Shown here: piece by piece, positions 1 through 5,578 of the stretch
How positions within the stretch are numbered: the stretch's first letter is position 1
Layout of the letters: the number at the start of each line of letters is the position of its first letter
Source: a virus
Length of the DNA: 30,837 nucleotides
Virus record (IMG/VR): IMGVR_UViG_3300031565_009125
Span: 1-30,837 of that record
Reading direction: 5' to 3' (one strand)
Program-made: the position numbers and the translations under genes
The notes under the pieces: model-generated
What the model saw: only the letters and a program-made list of their open reading frames with translations
Told to the model about the DNA's origin: nothing
Databases searched by the model: none

Positions 1-323
1 GTGGCGACAGATGGATCGGTCTCCCCAATTTCAGGATGCTCCGCGAGGAGTTTCTTTCCCGCGGCTATGTCTGCCTCGGTCACGGGCCTGTCGTCTATGA
101 CGATGCCGCTCTGCAACGCCATCAAGGCATCATGCGCCGGCGATCCCTCGTCAAGAAAGAGCAACGCTGTACGCACGGCATCAAGGAGTTCGCCTCGTAC
201 CTGCGGCATCGTCACTCTGTCCCGCACCACCGCCTCGATCTCGGAACGCAGGACCCAACTCCCCGTCAGTATCTCTCCGTGCGGTTTCTCCCACCCTATA
301 ACCTGAATCCGCTCCTCGCTCAC
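1..323 (-). CDS. Hypothetical protein, partial (runs off the left edge)
   Basis: Reading leftward from a GTG at 323, the frame stays open to the window edge and gives 107 codons starting MSEERIQVIGWEKPHGE. The GTG lies 11 nt past the stop of the upstream secreted-protein gene and follows a weak AAGGCGAG ribosome site. The product looks soluble, acidic and mostly helical, with no signal peptide, membrane segment or cysteine motif, and I do not recognise the family. An in-frame ATG about 38 codons in is a possible later start. Close spacing with its neighbours suggests co-transcription. Confidence 0.6.
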   Translation of the reverse strand, partial: MSEERIQVIGWEKPHGEILTGSWVLRSEIEAVVRDRVTMPQVRGELLDAVRTALLFLDEGSPAHDALMALQSGIVIDDRPVTEADIAAGKKLLAEHPEIGETDPSVA

Positions 324-334
324 CTCGCCTTGCC

Positions 335-763
335 TCAGTTCCGAATCCGATACCGGATCACCGCCACCGTCGAAGCCTCGACCGCCGTGAACTCCACAAC
401 CAGCGGATTTACCCCCACAATGTTCCCTGTGGTGTTTTCAACCCTCACCGATCCCTCGACCACCACACATCCATAACTGGGCACATAGGCCCGCTGCATC
501 GGTATCTCTGACGAAGGGCCCAGGTCCACCTCGAACGTGCACTCCAACTCCATCCCCGGCGCGATAAAGCTACCGCCAGCACCCGCTTTTGGGGGCAGTC
601 CCTTGACGATGGACACCTCATTGCTCTCCACCGCGACAATCGACCCGTCAACCAGAGTGTACTCGGCGCTTCCCCGGTTCGTCACCGTGTCCGCCGCCTG
701 CAATCGCATCGCCAGCACCCCCAGAATCGCGACCACCACAAGTATCCAGAGAAGCCGTCTCAT
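335..763 (-). CDS. Secreted hypothetical protein with signal peptide
   Basis: 142 aa. Residues 1-20 form a classic Sec signal (MRRLLW, a hydrophobic run, then LQA before ADT, a likely signal peptidase I site). The mature part is rich in V, T, S and G and looks beta-stranded. The chosen ATG at 763 is 8 nt after an AGGGG; an in-frame ATG at 769 is too close to that ribosome site. A GTG at 865 overlapping the upstream stop would add an unlikely basic extension before the signal. No family recognised. It is one of three predicted exported proteins in this window. Confidence 0.7.
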   Translation of the reverse strand: MRRLLWILVVVAILGVLAMRLQAADTVTNRGSAEYTLVDGSIVAVESNEVSIVKGLPPKAGAGGSFIAPGMELECTFEVDLGPSSEIPMQRAYVPSYGCVVVEGSVRVENTTGNIVGVNPLVVEFTAVEASTVAVIRYRIRN

Positions 764-861
764 TTGCATTTCCCCTGTCCAGACACCGGGATGCCGTCCG
801 TTCCATCTCGTCAAACAACACGGCAGCACCCGAATCACCAGATTGACAAACTCGGCGATCC

Positions 862-1014
862 TCACCTCGCCTTGCCTCCCTTGCACTTCTTCCCCCCGCC
901 CTTGTACCCGCTCGCATACGCCGCCTGCCCCTGCCGCTCCGCTGCCGCCTTCGAGGGGTACACCTTCCCCTTGCTGCCCCACTTCCATCCGCCCTTGACC
1001 TTATGTACCGGCAT
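862..1014 (-). CDS. Small basic Gly/Lys-rich phage protein
   Basis: 50 aa, too short for most ORF lists. It starts MPVHKVKGGWKWG and continues with a YPSKAAAERQGQAAYASGY stretch, ending in a Gly/Lys/Cys-rich tail. Short proteins with this 'vKGGykwGksGKvYpsk' look recur in tailed-phage genomes; their role is unknown to me. AGGAGG lies 4 nt upstream of the ATG at 1014; an ATG at 1017 is possible but too close to it. The high positive charge suggests nucleic-acid or capsid contact (inference). Confidence 0.75.
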   Translation of the reverse strand: MPVHKVKGGWKWGSKGKVYPSKAAAERQGQAAYASGYKGGGKKCKGGKAR

Positions 1015-1092
1015 CATCCCTCCTCGGCGTTCTCGGAAATTCCCGCCGGGACCCCTATTCGCCCCTCCTCAGAGGATTGGGGCGCATCGGTT

Positions 1093-1317
1093 TCACCACC
1101 GCGATACCTCAATCGTGTTGTACTGGCCATCGCTCGACTCAACCGCTGCCCCCTGAGCGCCCTTGTGGCGAACTCTGTCCCTTATCACGCCAATCCCGAT
1201 ACAGATAACCAACCCTATCAGGAGGACAGGCACTAACCACATGTCTCTCTTGGGCGCAACCTGGAACGCCGGATACTCCCTCCACCCCCCCGTTAACCCC
1301 GTAGAATCAAAACTCAT
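1093..1317 (-). CDS. Small single-pass membrane protein
   Basis: 74 aa. Residues 26-44 form one hydrophobic segment (MWLVPVLLIGLVICIGIGV) followed by a basic RDRVRHK stretch, which favours a cytoplasmic C-terminus. The ATG at 1317 has GGGGAGG about 4 nt upstream and overlaps the previous gene's stop by 11 nt, so translation is probably coupled. No family recognised; small membrane proteins in phages may serve in lysis or exclusion, but nothing here decides this. Confidence 0.65.
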   Translation of the reverse strand: MSFDSTGLTGGWREYPAFQVAPKRDMWLVPVLLIGLVICIGIGVIRDRVRHKGAQGAAVESSDGQYNTIEVSRW

Positions 1318-1663
1318 CTCGCCTCCCCAAACCCATCTGGTTTTTTCCGAGACACCCCTTGTGGCACTGAGCCACCATCACCCCCACAGCAGCCTTTTCG
1401 CCCTTTACCCATCCCTCCGCTGGCTCTATCCATTCACTCGGTAGCGAAGAATCGTCAGGGATCGCCATGCGGAATCCCCCACGTCCCCAATCCCACGTTA
1501 TGATTCCGCCTGCCCAGAGGAGCCGCTCCAGCGCATCCAGGTTCTTGGCCGTTTCGCAAACATCACAGATCGGACTCCCCGGAGTGGCCGTGTATCCCCT
1601 CTGTATGACCCCGTGTGTTATGTGTGCCCCTAGAAGCTCGCGCAGACCTCTCAGCCAACCCAT
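1307..1663 (-). CDS. Hypothetical protein with CxxC motif
   Basis: 118 aa. Contains a CDVCETAKNLDALERLLWAGG region (about residues 33-53), where CxxC precedes a helix. Two further cysteines (AQCHKGC) lie near the C-terminus and could complete a metal site. AGGAGG is 4 nt before the ATG at 1663; an adjacent ATG at 1666 is only 1 nt away from it. It is the first gene downstream of a 187-nt gap, so it may have its own promoter. No family recognised. Confidence 0.6.
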   Translation of the reverse strand: MGWLRGLRELLGAHITHGVIQRGYTATPGSPICDVCETAKNLDALERLLWAGGIITWDWGRGGFRMAIPDDSSLPSEWIEPAEGWVKGEKAAVGVMVAQCHKGCLGKNQMGLGRRDEF

Positions 1664-1850
1664 CATGCCTCCTGAACCGTCTTTAATTTTTTTCCCGGGA
1701 GTCCCACGTCCCTGGGTGGACGGGTACTATCTATCACGGCTACGCGGTCCCCCGCCGAAGCTACGGGTCGCGTCGGTTTCGGGTTGGGTGGCATGTTCAC
1801 AGTTTGTTCACAGTCAACGTAATCACCATTATAGGACGTAAACAGGCATT
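1664..1850. other. Intergenic region with direct repeats, no gene seen
   Basis: No open frame with a ribosome site. It contains a 9-bp direct repeat GTTCACAGT at 1795-1803 and 1806-1814 (11-bp period, one helical turn) and, on the minus strand, a TATAAT at 1833-1828 without a convincing -35 box. It could be a promoter/operator for the gene at 1663 (inference). Confidence 0.35.
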
Positions 1851-2516
1851 TCAGGCCCCCTCATCATCATCAAACCCCTCATCCTGCCCCTCATCATTGT
1901 ATGTTTCGCCTGCTCCTAGCTCCCCTGCCACCTCAACTGCCTGGATCGACACAACCTCGCGCACCTCAGCGAGTGACAAGCCTTCCATGATCTGTATCAA
2001 CCTGCGCTCCGCCGCCGGTGTCAGGCTCCGCTCTTCGGTCACCCGGTCGGCTACCCGTCTACCCACAAGCTTCGTCAGATCGCGCTTGGCCTCTCGCCGT
2101 GCCCGCTGCATTCCCTGCGCCGTAGCCGTCTCTGCGGCCTCTGCTTGCAGATTGGCGATGTGGGTAGGGCCGTAGTCGTCCAGCATCTCGTCAATGGTGG
2201 CCCTACCGCTGCCGAAGCTCCTTCCTGGGCCTCCCTTCCACTCCCCAGGTACGAACCTCCCTAACGCGTCCCTACCTGCGTTTTCTTTCCCCTTCTCGAG
2301 AGGCGCTGCCGGGGCCGTACACAATCCCTTCTGCAACCCTTCTTCCAGCCTCTCAGGCTCGATCTCCTGCGTTCTCGGCGTGTTTCCGTAGTCTACCCCC
2401 TCGCGTTGCTTCTGCTGAGTAGTGGGAGGCCCCTCACGTTTCGGAGTTTTCGCATTGCGCGTCCTCATCATGCGTTTCCCATGTCCATAGGATTTACCAC
2501 ATTTCCGACATTTCAT
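1851..2516 (-). CDS. DUF5681-like phage protein with N-terminal Cys motif
   Basis: 221 aa. The N-terminus has CRKCGKSYGHGK, a half zinc ribbon. A charged linker follows, then GRDALGRFVPGEWKGGPGRS (about residues 114-133), the Gly-Arg-rich signature of DUF5681 proteins, often found near phage terminase genes. The C-terminal half is helical with a very acidic tail (DEGQDEGFDDDEGA). The start is uncertain: ATG 2516 lacks a ribosome site and directly abuts a -10-like hexamer (2522-2517), so a transcript from that promoter would begin inside the gene and ATG 2471 or 2468 would be the start. A small-terminase-like role is possible but unproven. Confidence 0.6.
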   Translation of the reverse strand: MKCRKCGKSYGHGKRMMRTRNAKTPKREGPPTTQQKQREGVDYGNTPRTQEIEPERLEEGLQKGLCTAPAAPLEKGKENAGRDALGRFVPGEWKGGPGRSFGSGRATIDEMLDDYGPTHIANLQAEAAETATAQGMQRARREAKRDLTKLVGRRVADRVTEERSLTPAAERRLIQIMEGLSLAEVREVVSIQAVEVAGELGAGETYNDEGQDEGFDDDEGA

Positions 2517-2545
2517 ATTATGCCACGGCGGGGCGCGAGTGTCAA
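2517..2545 (-). promoter_or_regulatory. Candidate leftward promoter (TTGACA-17-CATAAT)
   Basis: On the minus strand TTGACA (2545-2540), a 17-nt spacer, then CATAAT (2522-2517). It faces away from the rightward promoter at 2581 and would serve the DUF5681-like gene. The -10 box touches the first ATG, so either the start is downstream or this promoter is not used. Confidence 0.45.
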
Positions 2546-2580
2546 GGTGCGGGTGTATCCTGGGGTCCCGAAAATAGTTC

Positions 2581-2609
2581 TTGACAGGGTAGTACATTCG
2601 TGCTAGTAT
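2581..2609 (+). promoter_or_regulatory. Rightward promoter of the left small-gene cassette
   Basis: TTGACA (2581-2586), exactly 17 nt, then TAGTAT (2604-2609) preceded by TG at 2601-2602, giving an extended -10. Transcription should start near 2616, placing the first structured leader at the mRNA 5' end. It has a perfect -35, and no gene lies between it and the cassette. Confidence 0.7.
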
Positions 2610-2615
2610 GTGGAA

Positions 2616-2658
2616 GATGGCTAGTAGACGAGGGCGAAGGCCCGGAAGGGGAGAGAAG
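2616..2658 (+). promoter_or_regulatory. Structured leader 1 of the left cassette
   Basis: Follows the cassette promoter. It contains CTAGTAGACG, a GGGC-GAAG-GCCC hairpin (2632-2643) and the purine-rich site GGAAGGGGAGAGAAG before ATG 2659. The same order recurs at 2911-2951, 3895-3926, 23443-23475 and 24046-24085. Confidence 0.6.
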
Positions 2659-2871
2659 ATGCATCGAGCAGCAGAAGGCCGAGAGGTTGTCAGAATCCTG
2701 CGGGATGTCGCCCGCAAAGTGGAGCAGGGCCAGACAGAGGGAAAGCCGATGGATATGAACGGGAACAGCGTAGGCGAGTACGGATTCACGCAAGGCCGCA
2801 CCGATGGCAGCCGGCGCCGGTTTACCGTCACGATCCAGGCGGACAATGACGCATTCAAAGACTACTCCTAG
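2659..2871 (+). CDS. Small hypothetical protein, first gene of left cassette
   Basis: 70 aa. A helical N-terminus (VVRILRDVARKVEQG) is followed by MDMNGNSVGEYGF and a strand-rich end (RRFTVTIQADNDAF). The pattern resembles the 64-aa product at 22516-22710 in the right cassette: LR-x-VA...E-x-G, D-x-(N/D)-G-x-x-(V/I)-G, then F, D and F at similar spacing. The two are probably distant paralogs. ATG 2659 is chosen because it follows the GGAAGGGGAGAGAAG ribosome site; an upstream ATG at 2608 would start inside the promoter. Function unknown. Confidence 0.7.
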   Translation: MHRAAEGREVVRILRDVARKVEQGQTEGKPMDMNGNSVGEYGFTQGRTDGSRRRFTVTIQADNDAFKDYS

Positions 2872-2951
2872 CCCCTGCCCTTAGCCCTCCTTCGGGAGGG
2901 CCTGCGCGAGTAGCTAGACGAGAGGGCGAGAGCCCGGAAGGGGAGAGAAGA
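2872..2951 (+). promoter_or_regulatory. Structured leader 2 (UUCG hairpin plus GAGA hairpin)
   Basis: Two hairpins precede the ribosome site. The first is GCCCTCC-TTCG-GGAGGGC (2884-2901), a 7-bp stem closed by the very stable cUUCGg loop. Then CTGCGCGAGTAGCTAGACG, then GGGC-GAGA-GCCC (2924-2935) with a GNRA-type loop, then GGAAGGGGAGAGAAG and ATG at 2952. The middle block recurs almost unchanged on the minus strand near 24091-24072. Confidence 0.65.
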
Positions 2952-3332
2952 ATGGCGAACCGGACACTGAAACCACGACAATGCCGAACCGGAACAGAAC
3001 CAGGAATGGACTGCTACAACACAGGACTCGCCCCGCGCATCGGCCGCAGCAAGTGCGGCGAATACTACATTGTGGGGACCGAACTCGCAGTACAAGACGC
3101 GTACAACAGGCTCAGGCGTGGGGCTAGCCCGCGGGCCATTCACGCTGAGAAGGACGGCCGATGGTTCCCTGTTCACATCTACGCAACAGCAGCGCCAGCA
3201 TGGCGAGCATATGACGCGGCCAACGAAAAGGCGCGGGAAAGGGTGCGGGCCGACATTAGAGAGGCGGAGGCCCGACGCCAGCAGATTCTTACGGGCACAG
3301 CAGAAGAGGCGATTGAAGCTATCCTGCGCTGA
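2952..3332 (+). CDS. Hypothetical protein, second gene of left cassette
   Basis: 126 aa. The N-terminal half (residues 10-60) has three cysteines and a GEYYIVGTELAVQDAYNRL segment. The C-terminal 50 residues are a charged helix, probably coiled (AANEKARERVRADIREAEARRQQ). It ends ILR-stop; the same CTGCGCTGA ending occurs in two right-cassette genes because the stop lies inside the conserved leader that follows. No family recognised. Confidence 0.7.
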   Translation: MANRTLKPRQCRTGTEPGMDCYNTGLAPRIGRSKCGEYYIVGTELAVQDAYNRLRRGASPRAIHAEKDGRWFPVHIYATAAPAWRAYDAANEKARERVRADIREAEARRQQILTGTAEEAIEAILR

Positions 3333-3411
3333 CCTCCGCCCCGGCCCATCCACGCGGTGGGCCGAGCCGGGAAGTCAGACGGAGCGCGAGAGCGCGAGGA
3401 GGGAGGAGCAG
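3322..3411 (+). promoter_or_regulatory. Long structured leader, copy A1
   Basis: Begins inside the last codons of the upstream gene. Elements: CTGAC (3329-3333) complementary to GTCAG (3374-3378); inside them CGGCCCA (3342-3348) pairing with TGGGCCG (3358-3364) around a 9-nt loop; then GCGC-GAGA-GCGC (3384-3395) and a GAGGAGGGAGGAG ribosome site before ATG 3412. An alternative CCCGGC/GCCGGG pairing would exclude part of the main stem. Near-identical copies occur on the minus strand at 23711-23796 and 23144-23222. Confidence 0.65.
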
Positions 3412-3666
3412 ATGGCAGAGAGAGAATATGGGATCGGACGAATACCAGCGGACGTGGACCCGGTAGAGGAGACGCTCGCTGAGATCGAGGCTGAGCGAAT
3501 ACAACCTAGCTACAGGCCAGCGGCCGGGTTGGTCGAACCCACAGGGACCACGCAGGGGCACGCGGTGCCCAAGGCGACTCGATGCCAGGTGTGCGGCGCG
3601 CCGGCTGATGGTTATAACCCAGGCGCCGGGCAGGACCTGTGCGCTCGGCACTGGGACGAGTATTGA
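3412..3666 (+). CDS. Small putative zinc-binding protein, left cassette
   Basis: 84 aa. Starts MAEREYGIGRIPADVD, followed by an acidic helix (ETLAEIEAERIQ). The C-terminus has CQVCGAPADGYNPGAGQDLCARHWDEY, a C-x2-C...C-x2-H arrangement that fits a single zinc site. The ATG is fixed by the strong GGAGGGAGGAG site 3 nt upstream. No enzyme motif; a role in binding nucleic acid or a host protein is possible. Confidence 0.7.
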   Translation: MAEREYGIGRIPADVDPVEETLAEIEAERIQPSYRPAAGLVEPTGTTQGHAVPKATRCQVCGAPADGYNPGAGQDLCARHWDEY

Positions 3667-3688
3667 GAGCGAGAGAGGAGATCGCACG

Positions 3689-3865
3689 ATGACGCGACGA
3701 GAGCATTATGCCGGAAAATGGGACGGCATCTGCAAACGGTGTGGACACGACTATATCAACGACTGCCGCGGGAACTGCACCTGCCTCTCCTGCAACGGTC
3801 AGCGACAGGACGAGGAACGAGAGGGTCTGCGTTTCGAGGAGGACCAGGATTTCGTGCAGCACTAG
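3689..3865 (+). CDS. Small Cys-rich protein, left cassette
   Basis: 58 aa. Contains CKRCGHDYINDCRGNCTCLSC (residues 15-35) with six cysteines, enough for a compact zinc ribbon, followed by an acidic tail (DEEREGLRFEEDQDF). The ribosome site is GAGAGAGGAG, 8 nt before the ATG. Unlike its neighbours it has only a 23-nt gap upstream and no obvious hairpin, so it is probably translated along with the preceding gene. Function unknown. Confidence 0.65.
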   Translation: MTRREHYAGKWDGICKRCGHDYINDCRGNCTCLSCNGQRQDEEREGLRFEEDQDFVQH

Positions 3866-3926
3866 CCCCCCCGGTGGGGTGGGGCTTGGGGTGGAGACGA
3901 GGGCGAAGGCCCGAGGAGAGAGGAAG
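3866..3926 (+). promoter_or_regulatory. Structured leader with G-rich hairpin, copy 1
   Basis: Opens with a C7/GGTGGGGTGGGG block able to form a hairpin; G runs continue to 3894 (GG-T-G4-T-G4-CTT-G4-T-GG), so an RNA G-quadruplex is an alternative. GGGC-GAAG-GCCC (3901-3912) and a GAGGAGAGAGGAAG ribosome site follow, before ATG 3927. The first block is repeated at 4311-4331. Confidence 0.55.
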
Positions 3927-4310
3927 ATGGAAGCGACAATGAGAGTGGGCGATGTTGTAGTGCCGAAATGTGGAGACCCGGAGAACGAGGTCGGATATAC
4001 CGGCAGGGTGGTAGCGATAATCCCAAGTCCCGGCGCGACCTACCCTCCGCAAATCGAGGTGCGATTCCCCGACGATCACTCCGACTGGTGGAGAGAAGAC
4101 GAGTTGACGCCCGCCAAGGCCACAATGAAGATCACCATGGCAGATCAGCGGTGGGAGAAGATAGAATCCCAGCTCCCCGCTGAGGAGCGAGGGGAGTGTG
4201 GGGAGTGTCACGCAGAACCGCTCCCGGCGACGTACTACCTGCTTGTAAACGGGGCCGCCACCATCTGCCCCAACTGCTACCGCCGACTGGAGAGAGACGG
4301 AGGTCTCTAA
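3927..4310 (+). CDS. Hypothetical protein: small beta domain plus C-terminal zinc ribbon
   Basis: 127 aa. Residues 5-60 (MRVGDVVVPKCG...YTGRVVAI...IEVRFPD...WWREDEL) look like a small beta-barrel of the SH3/KOW kind. The C-terminus has CGECHAEPLP...ATICPNCYRRLE, a C-x2-C / C-x2-C zinc ribbon. ATG 3927 follows GAGGAGAGAGGAAG. An internal ATG before DQRWEKIE could give a second, ribbon-only product, but has no good ribosome site. Confidence 0.7.
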   Translation: MEATMRVGDVVVPKCGDPENEVGYTGRVVAIIPSPGATYPPQIEVRFPDDHSDWWREDELTPAKATMKITMADQRWEKIESQLPAEERGECGECHAEPLPATYYLLVNGAATICPNCYRRLERDGGL

Positions 4311-4360
4311 CCCCCCCGGTGGGGTGGGGCGCGGGAGAAAGAGAGGAGAGAGGAGCGTCC
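4311..4360 (+). promoter_or_regulatory. Leader with G-rich hairpin, copy 2
   Basis: Repeats about 20 nt of the C7/GGTGGGGTGGGG block seen at 3866. The next part is different (GCGCGGGAGAAAG) and lacks the GAGA hairpin. GAGAGGAGAGAGGAG precedes ATG 4361. Confidence 0.5.
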
Positions 4361-4573
4361 ATGCCCAAACCCGACGATCTGTCCGACGCTGCCCGCCGCC
4401 TGGTGAAACAATCCCACGCCGCGCAGAAGAAGAAACACGGGAACGGATATAGCCAGGAGATGATGCGCCGAGGACGAAAAGGGGGCTGGCCCAAGGGCCA
4501 CCCGAGGAAGAAGAAGCAGGAAGGCCCCGGTGATGAGCCGGGGTCTTCTCTCAGGCTACCCGCACCCCTTTGA
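4361..4573 (+). CDS. Small basic protein, last gene of left cassette
   Basis: 70 aa, strongly basic: KKKHGNGYSQEMMRRGRKGG, then WPKGHPRKKKQ. It may bind nucleic acid. The last 17 codons run through the terminator hairpin at 4521-4547 and overlap, tail to tail, the last gene of the minus operon by 23 nt. The ribosome site GAGGAGCGTCC is weaker than in its neighbours. No family recognised. Confidence 0.6.
   Translation: MPKPDDLSDAARRLVKQSHAAQKKKHGNGYSQEMMRRGRKGGWPKGHPRKKKQEGPGDEPGSSLRLPAPL
4521..4547. terminator. Bidirectional hairpin between converging operons
   Basis: AAGGCCCCGG (4521-4530) pairs with CCGGGGTCTT (4538-4547) across a 7-nt loop: a 10-bp stem with one G-T wobble. For the minus transcript the bases after the stem are pyrimidine-rich (CCTGCTTCTTCTTCC). 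It sits where the plus cassette and the long minus operon meet. Confidence 0.55.
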
Positions 4574-4724
4574 GGGGCCGCCTCCCCAGGCGCATCATCT
4601 CCGGACACCTATAGGCCCAGTCGAGTATCTCCGTCCAGTCCGCGCGTTCCTCCATCCCCGGATGATTCCGGCGGATACGCTCGCGGCGTTGCTCAGATGT
4701 CTCCCGCTGCTTCTTCTGGCGCAT
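4551..4724 (-). CDS. Small basic protein, last gene of the early operon
   Basis: 57 aa: MRQKKQRETSEQRRERIRRN, then an acidic/aromatic part (DWTEILDWAYRCPEMMRLG) and RRPLKGVRVA. GAAAGG lies 6 nt upstream of the ATG, supporting a real gene despite a 32-nt overlap with the preceding one. No family recognised. Its end is antisense to the end of the plus-strand cassette. Confidence 0.6.
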   Translation of the reverse strand: MRQKKQRETSEQRRERIRRNHPGMEERADWTEILDWAYRCPEMMRLGRRPLKGVRVA

Positions 4725-5208
4725 TGTCGGCCTTTCCCGCCTCCTTCTCCGCGTTCACGCAGCGGGACTCCGCGGCGTGTATCATCTCTAGGTCCGTGAC
4801 CCGTCCGCGCGCATTGCACTCAGGGCAGATCGTGTCACCGCCGCCATAGGCCAACATATGCCGACCACATGAAGAACAGACCCTCTCCGATACGGCTATG
4901 CCTCGGTCGGTGAGGATGGATCGCTCCGACTCCAGTTCCGCGACCCGCTTCTCCGCGGCCTCGGCACGGGCGCGCTCCTCCATCGCCCTCTGCTCGGCCG
5001 CGTCCGCACGCTGGCGGTACTTGTTCCGTTCCTGGTGGTAGCACCCACAACGCGCACTTGCTCGCTGCCATCGCTTACGCCATCTAGAGGCCCGCTCATG
5101 TGCCCGCCGAAACAGCGATTGTCTTTCGTCATCGCCACCTGCCGCCTCCCAGTCGGCACGCGCTGGTTTGGGAACCCCTGCCCATGTCGTCCGGTCACAT
5201 TCACTCAT
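4693..5208 (-). CDS. Coiled-coil protein with zinc ribbon
   Basis: 171 aa. A helical, Arg/Glu-rich coiled coil spans about residues 30-100 (AEQRAMEERARAEAAEKRVAEL). A zinc ribbon follows at about 111-132: CSSCGRHMLAYGGGDTICPEC. Ends in an acidic tail. ATG 5208 has GGAGGGAGTGAAGG upstream and begins just after the previous gene. No enzyme motif; a DNA- or RNA-binding adaptor is plausible. Confidence 0.65.
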   Translation of the reverse strand: MSECDRTTWAGVPKPARADWEAAGGDDERQSLFRRAHERASRWRKRWQRASARCGCYHQERNKYRQRADAAEQRAMEERARAEAAEKRVAELESERSILTDRGIAVSERVCSSCGRHMLAYGGGDTICPECNARGRVTDLEMIHAAESRCVNAEKEAGKADNAPEEAAGDI

Positions 5209-5211
5209 CCT

Positions 5212-5397
5212 TCACTCCCTCCAGGCCAAGTCGCCGGGGCATATCCCTTCCGCCTCGGCAACAGATAGGTCGCGGCCAGTCAAGTAGGACAGCAACGCCA
5301 ATACAACGCGCCGCGTCCCATCTGGTTCCTCGGCAGATACATCCTGTAAGGCTACCAGAACGACAAGCGCCATCTCATCCAATCGGCTACTCGCCAT
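5212..5397 (-). CDS. Small hypothetical protein
   Basis: 61 aa, helical: MASSRLDEMALVVLVALQDV then a polar middle and LALLSYLTGRDLSVAEAEGI. GAGAGGGAGAGCG precedes the ATG, which overlaps the upstream stop by 11 nt. The hydrophobic stretch (ALVVLVAL) is short for a membrane segment. No family recognised. Confidence 0.6.
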   Translation of the reverse strand: MASSRLDEMALVVLVALQDVSAEEPDGTRRVVLALLSYLTGRDLSVAEAEGICPGDLAWRE

Positions 5398-5578
5398 CGC
5401 TCTCCCTCTCCCTGAAGTGCTCGTCGCAGGCGGGGGCGCGCTCAGACCGAATCACCGGAACGAGCGACTTCCTCCGTTCTGGCGTAAGTATACAGTGGCC
5501 CACCCAGAAGCCGAGGTAGGATATGCGGAACTTCGCTTCCCACGCCGCGCACTCGCCGCAGACGCGCTGTTCAGGCAT
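5387..5578 (-). CDS. Small Cys-containing protein
   Basis: 63 aa. CGECAAWEAKFRISYLGFWVGHC, then a later cysteine (APACDEHF), suggests a metal site made of CxxC plus C/H ligands. ATG 5578 overlaps the stop of the previous gene by 8 nt (ATGCCTGA), the usual coupling arrangement here. The frame extends further upstream, but that part overlaps a well-supported gene. Function unknown. Confidence 0.6.
   Translation of the reverse strand: MPEQRVCGECAAWEAKFRISYLGFWVGHCILTPERRKSLVPVIRSERAPACDEHFRERESDGE

Noticed and set aside
1-306. Plus-strand open frame at the left edge
   Set aside because: Low-complexity Ser/Arg composition, no ribosome site, and antisense to a better minus-strand frame that fits the operon.
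1681-1720. CCCGGGA hairpin beside a T7 run read as a terminator
   Set aside because: On the minus strand, which is the one transcribed here, the hairpin is followed by A's; on the plus strand the T's come before it.
1812-1817. TTGACT as a -35 box for the gene at 1663
   Set aside because: No acceptable -10 hexamer at 16-18 nt; the only TATAAT is on the wrong side of it.
4595-4819. 74-codon minus-strand open frame
   Set aside because: Overlaps two better-supported genes with clear ribosome sites (4551-4724 and 4693-5208).
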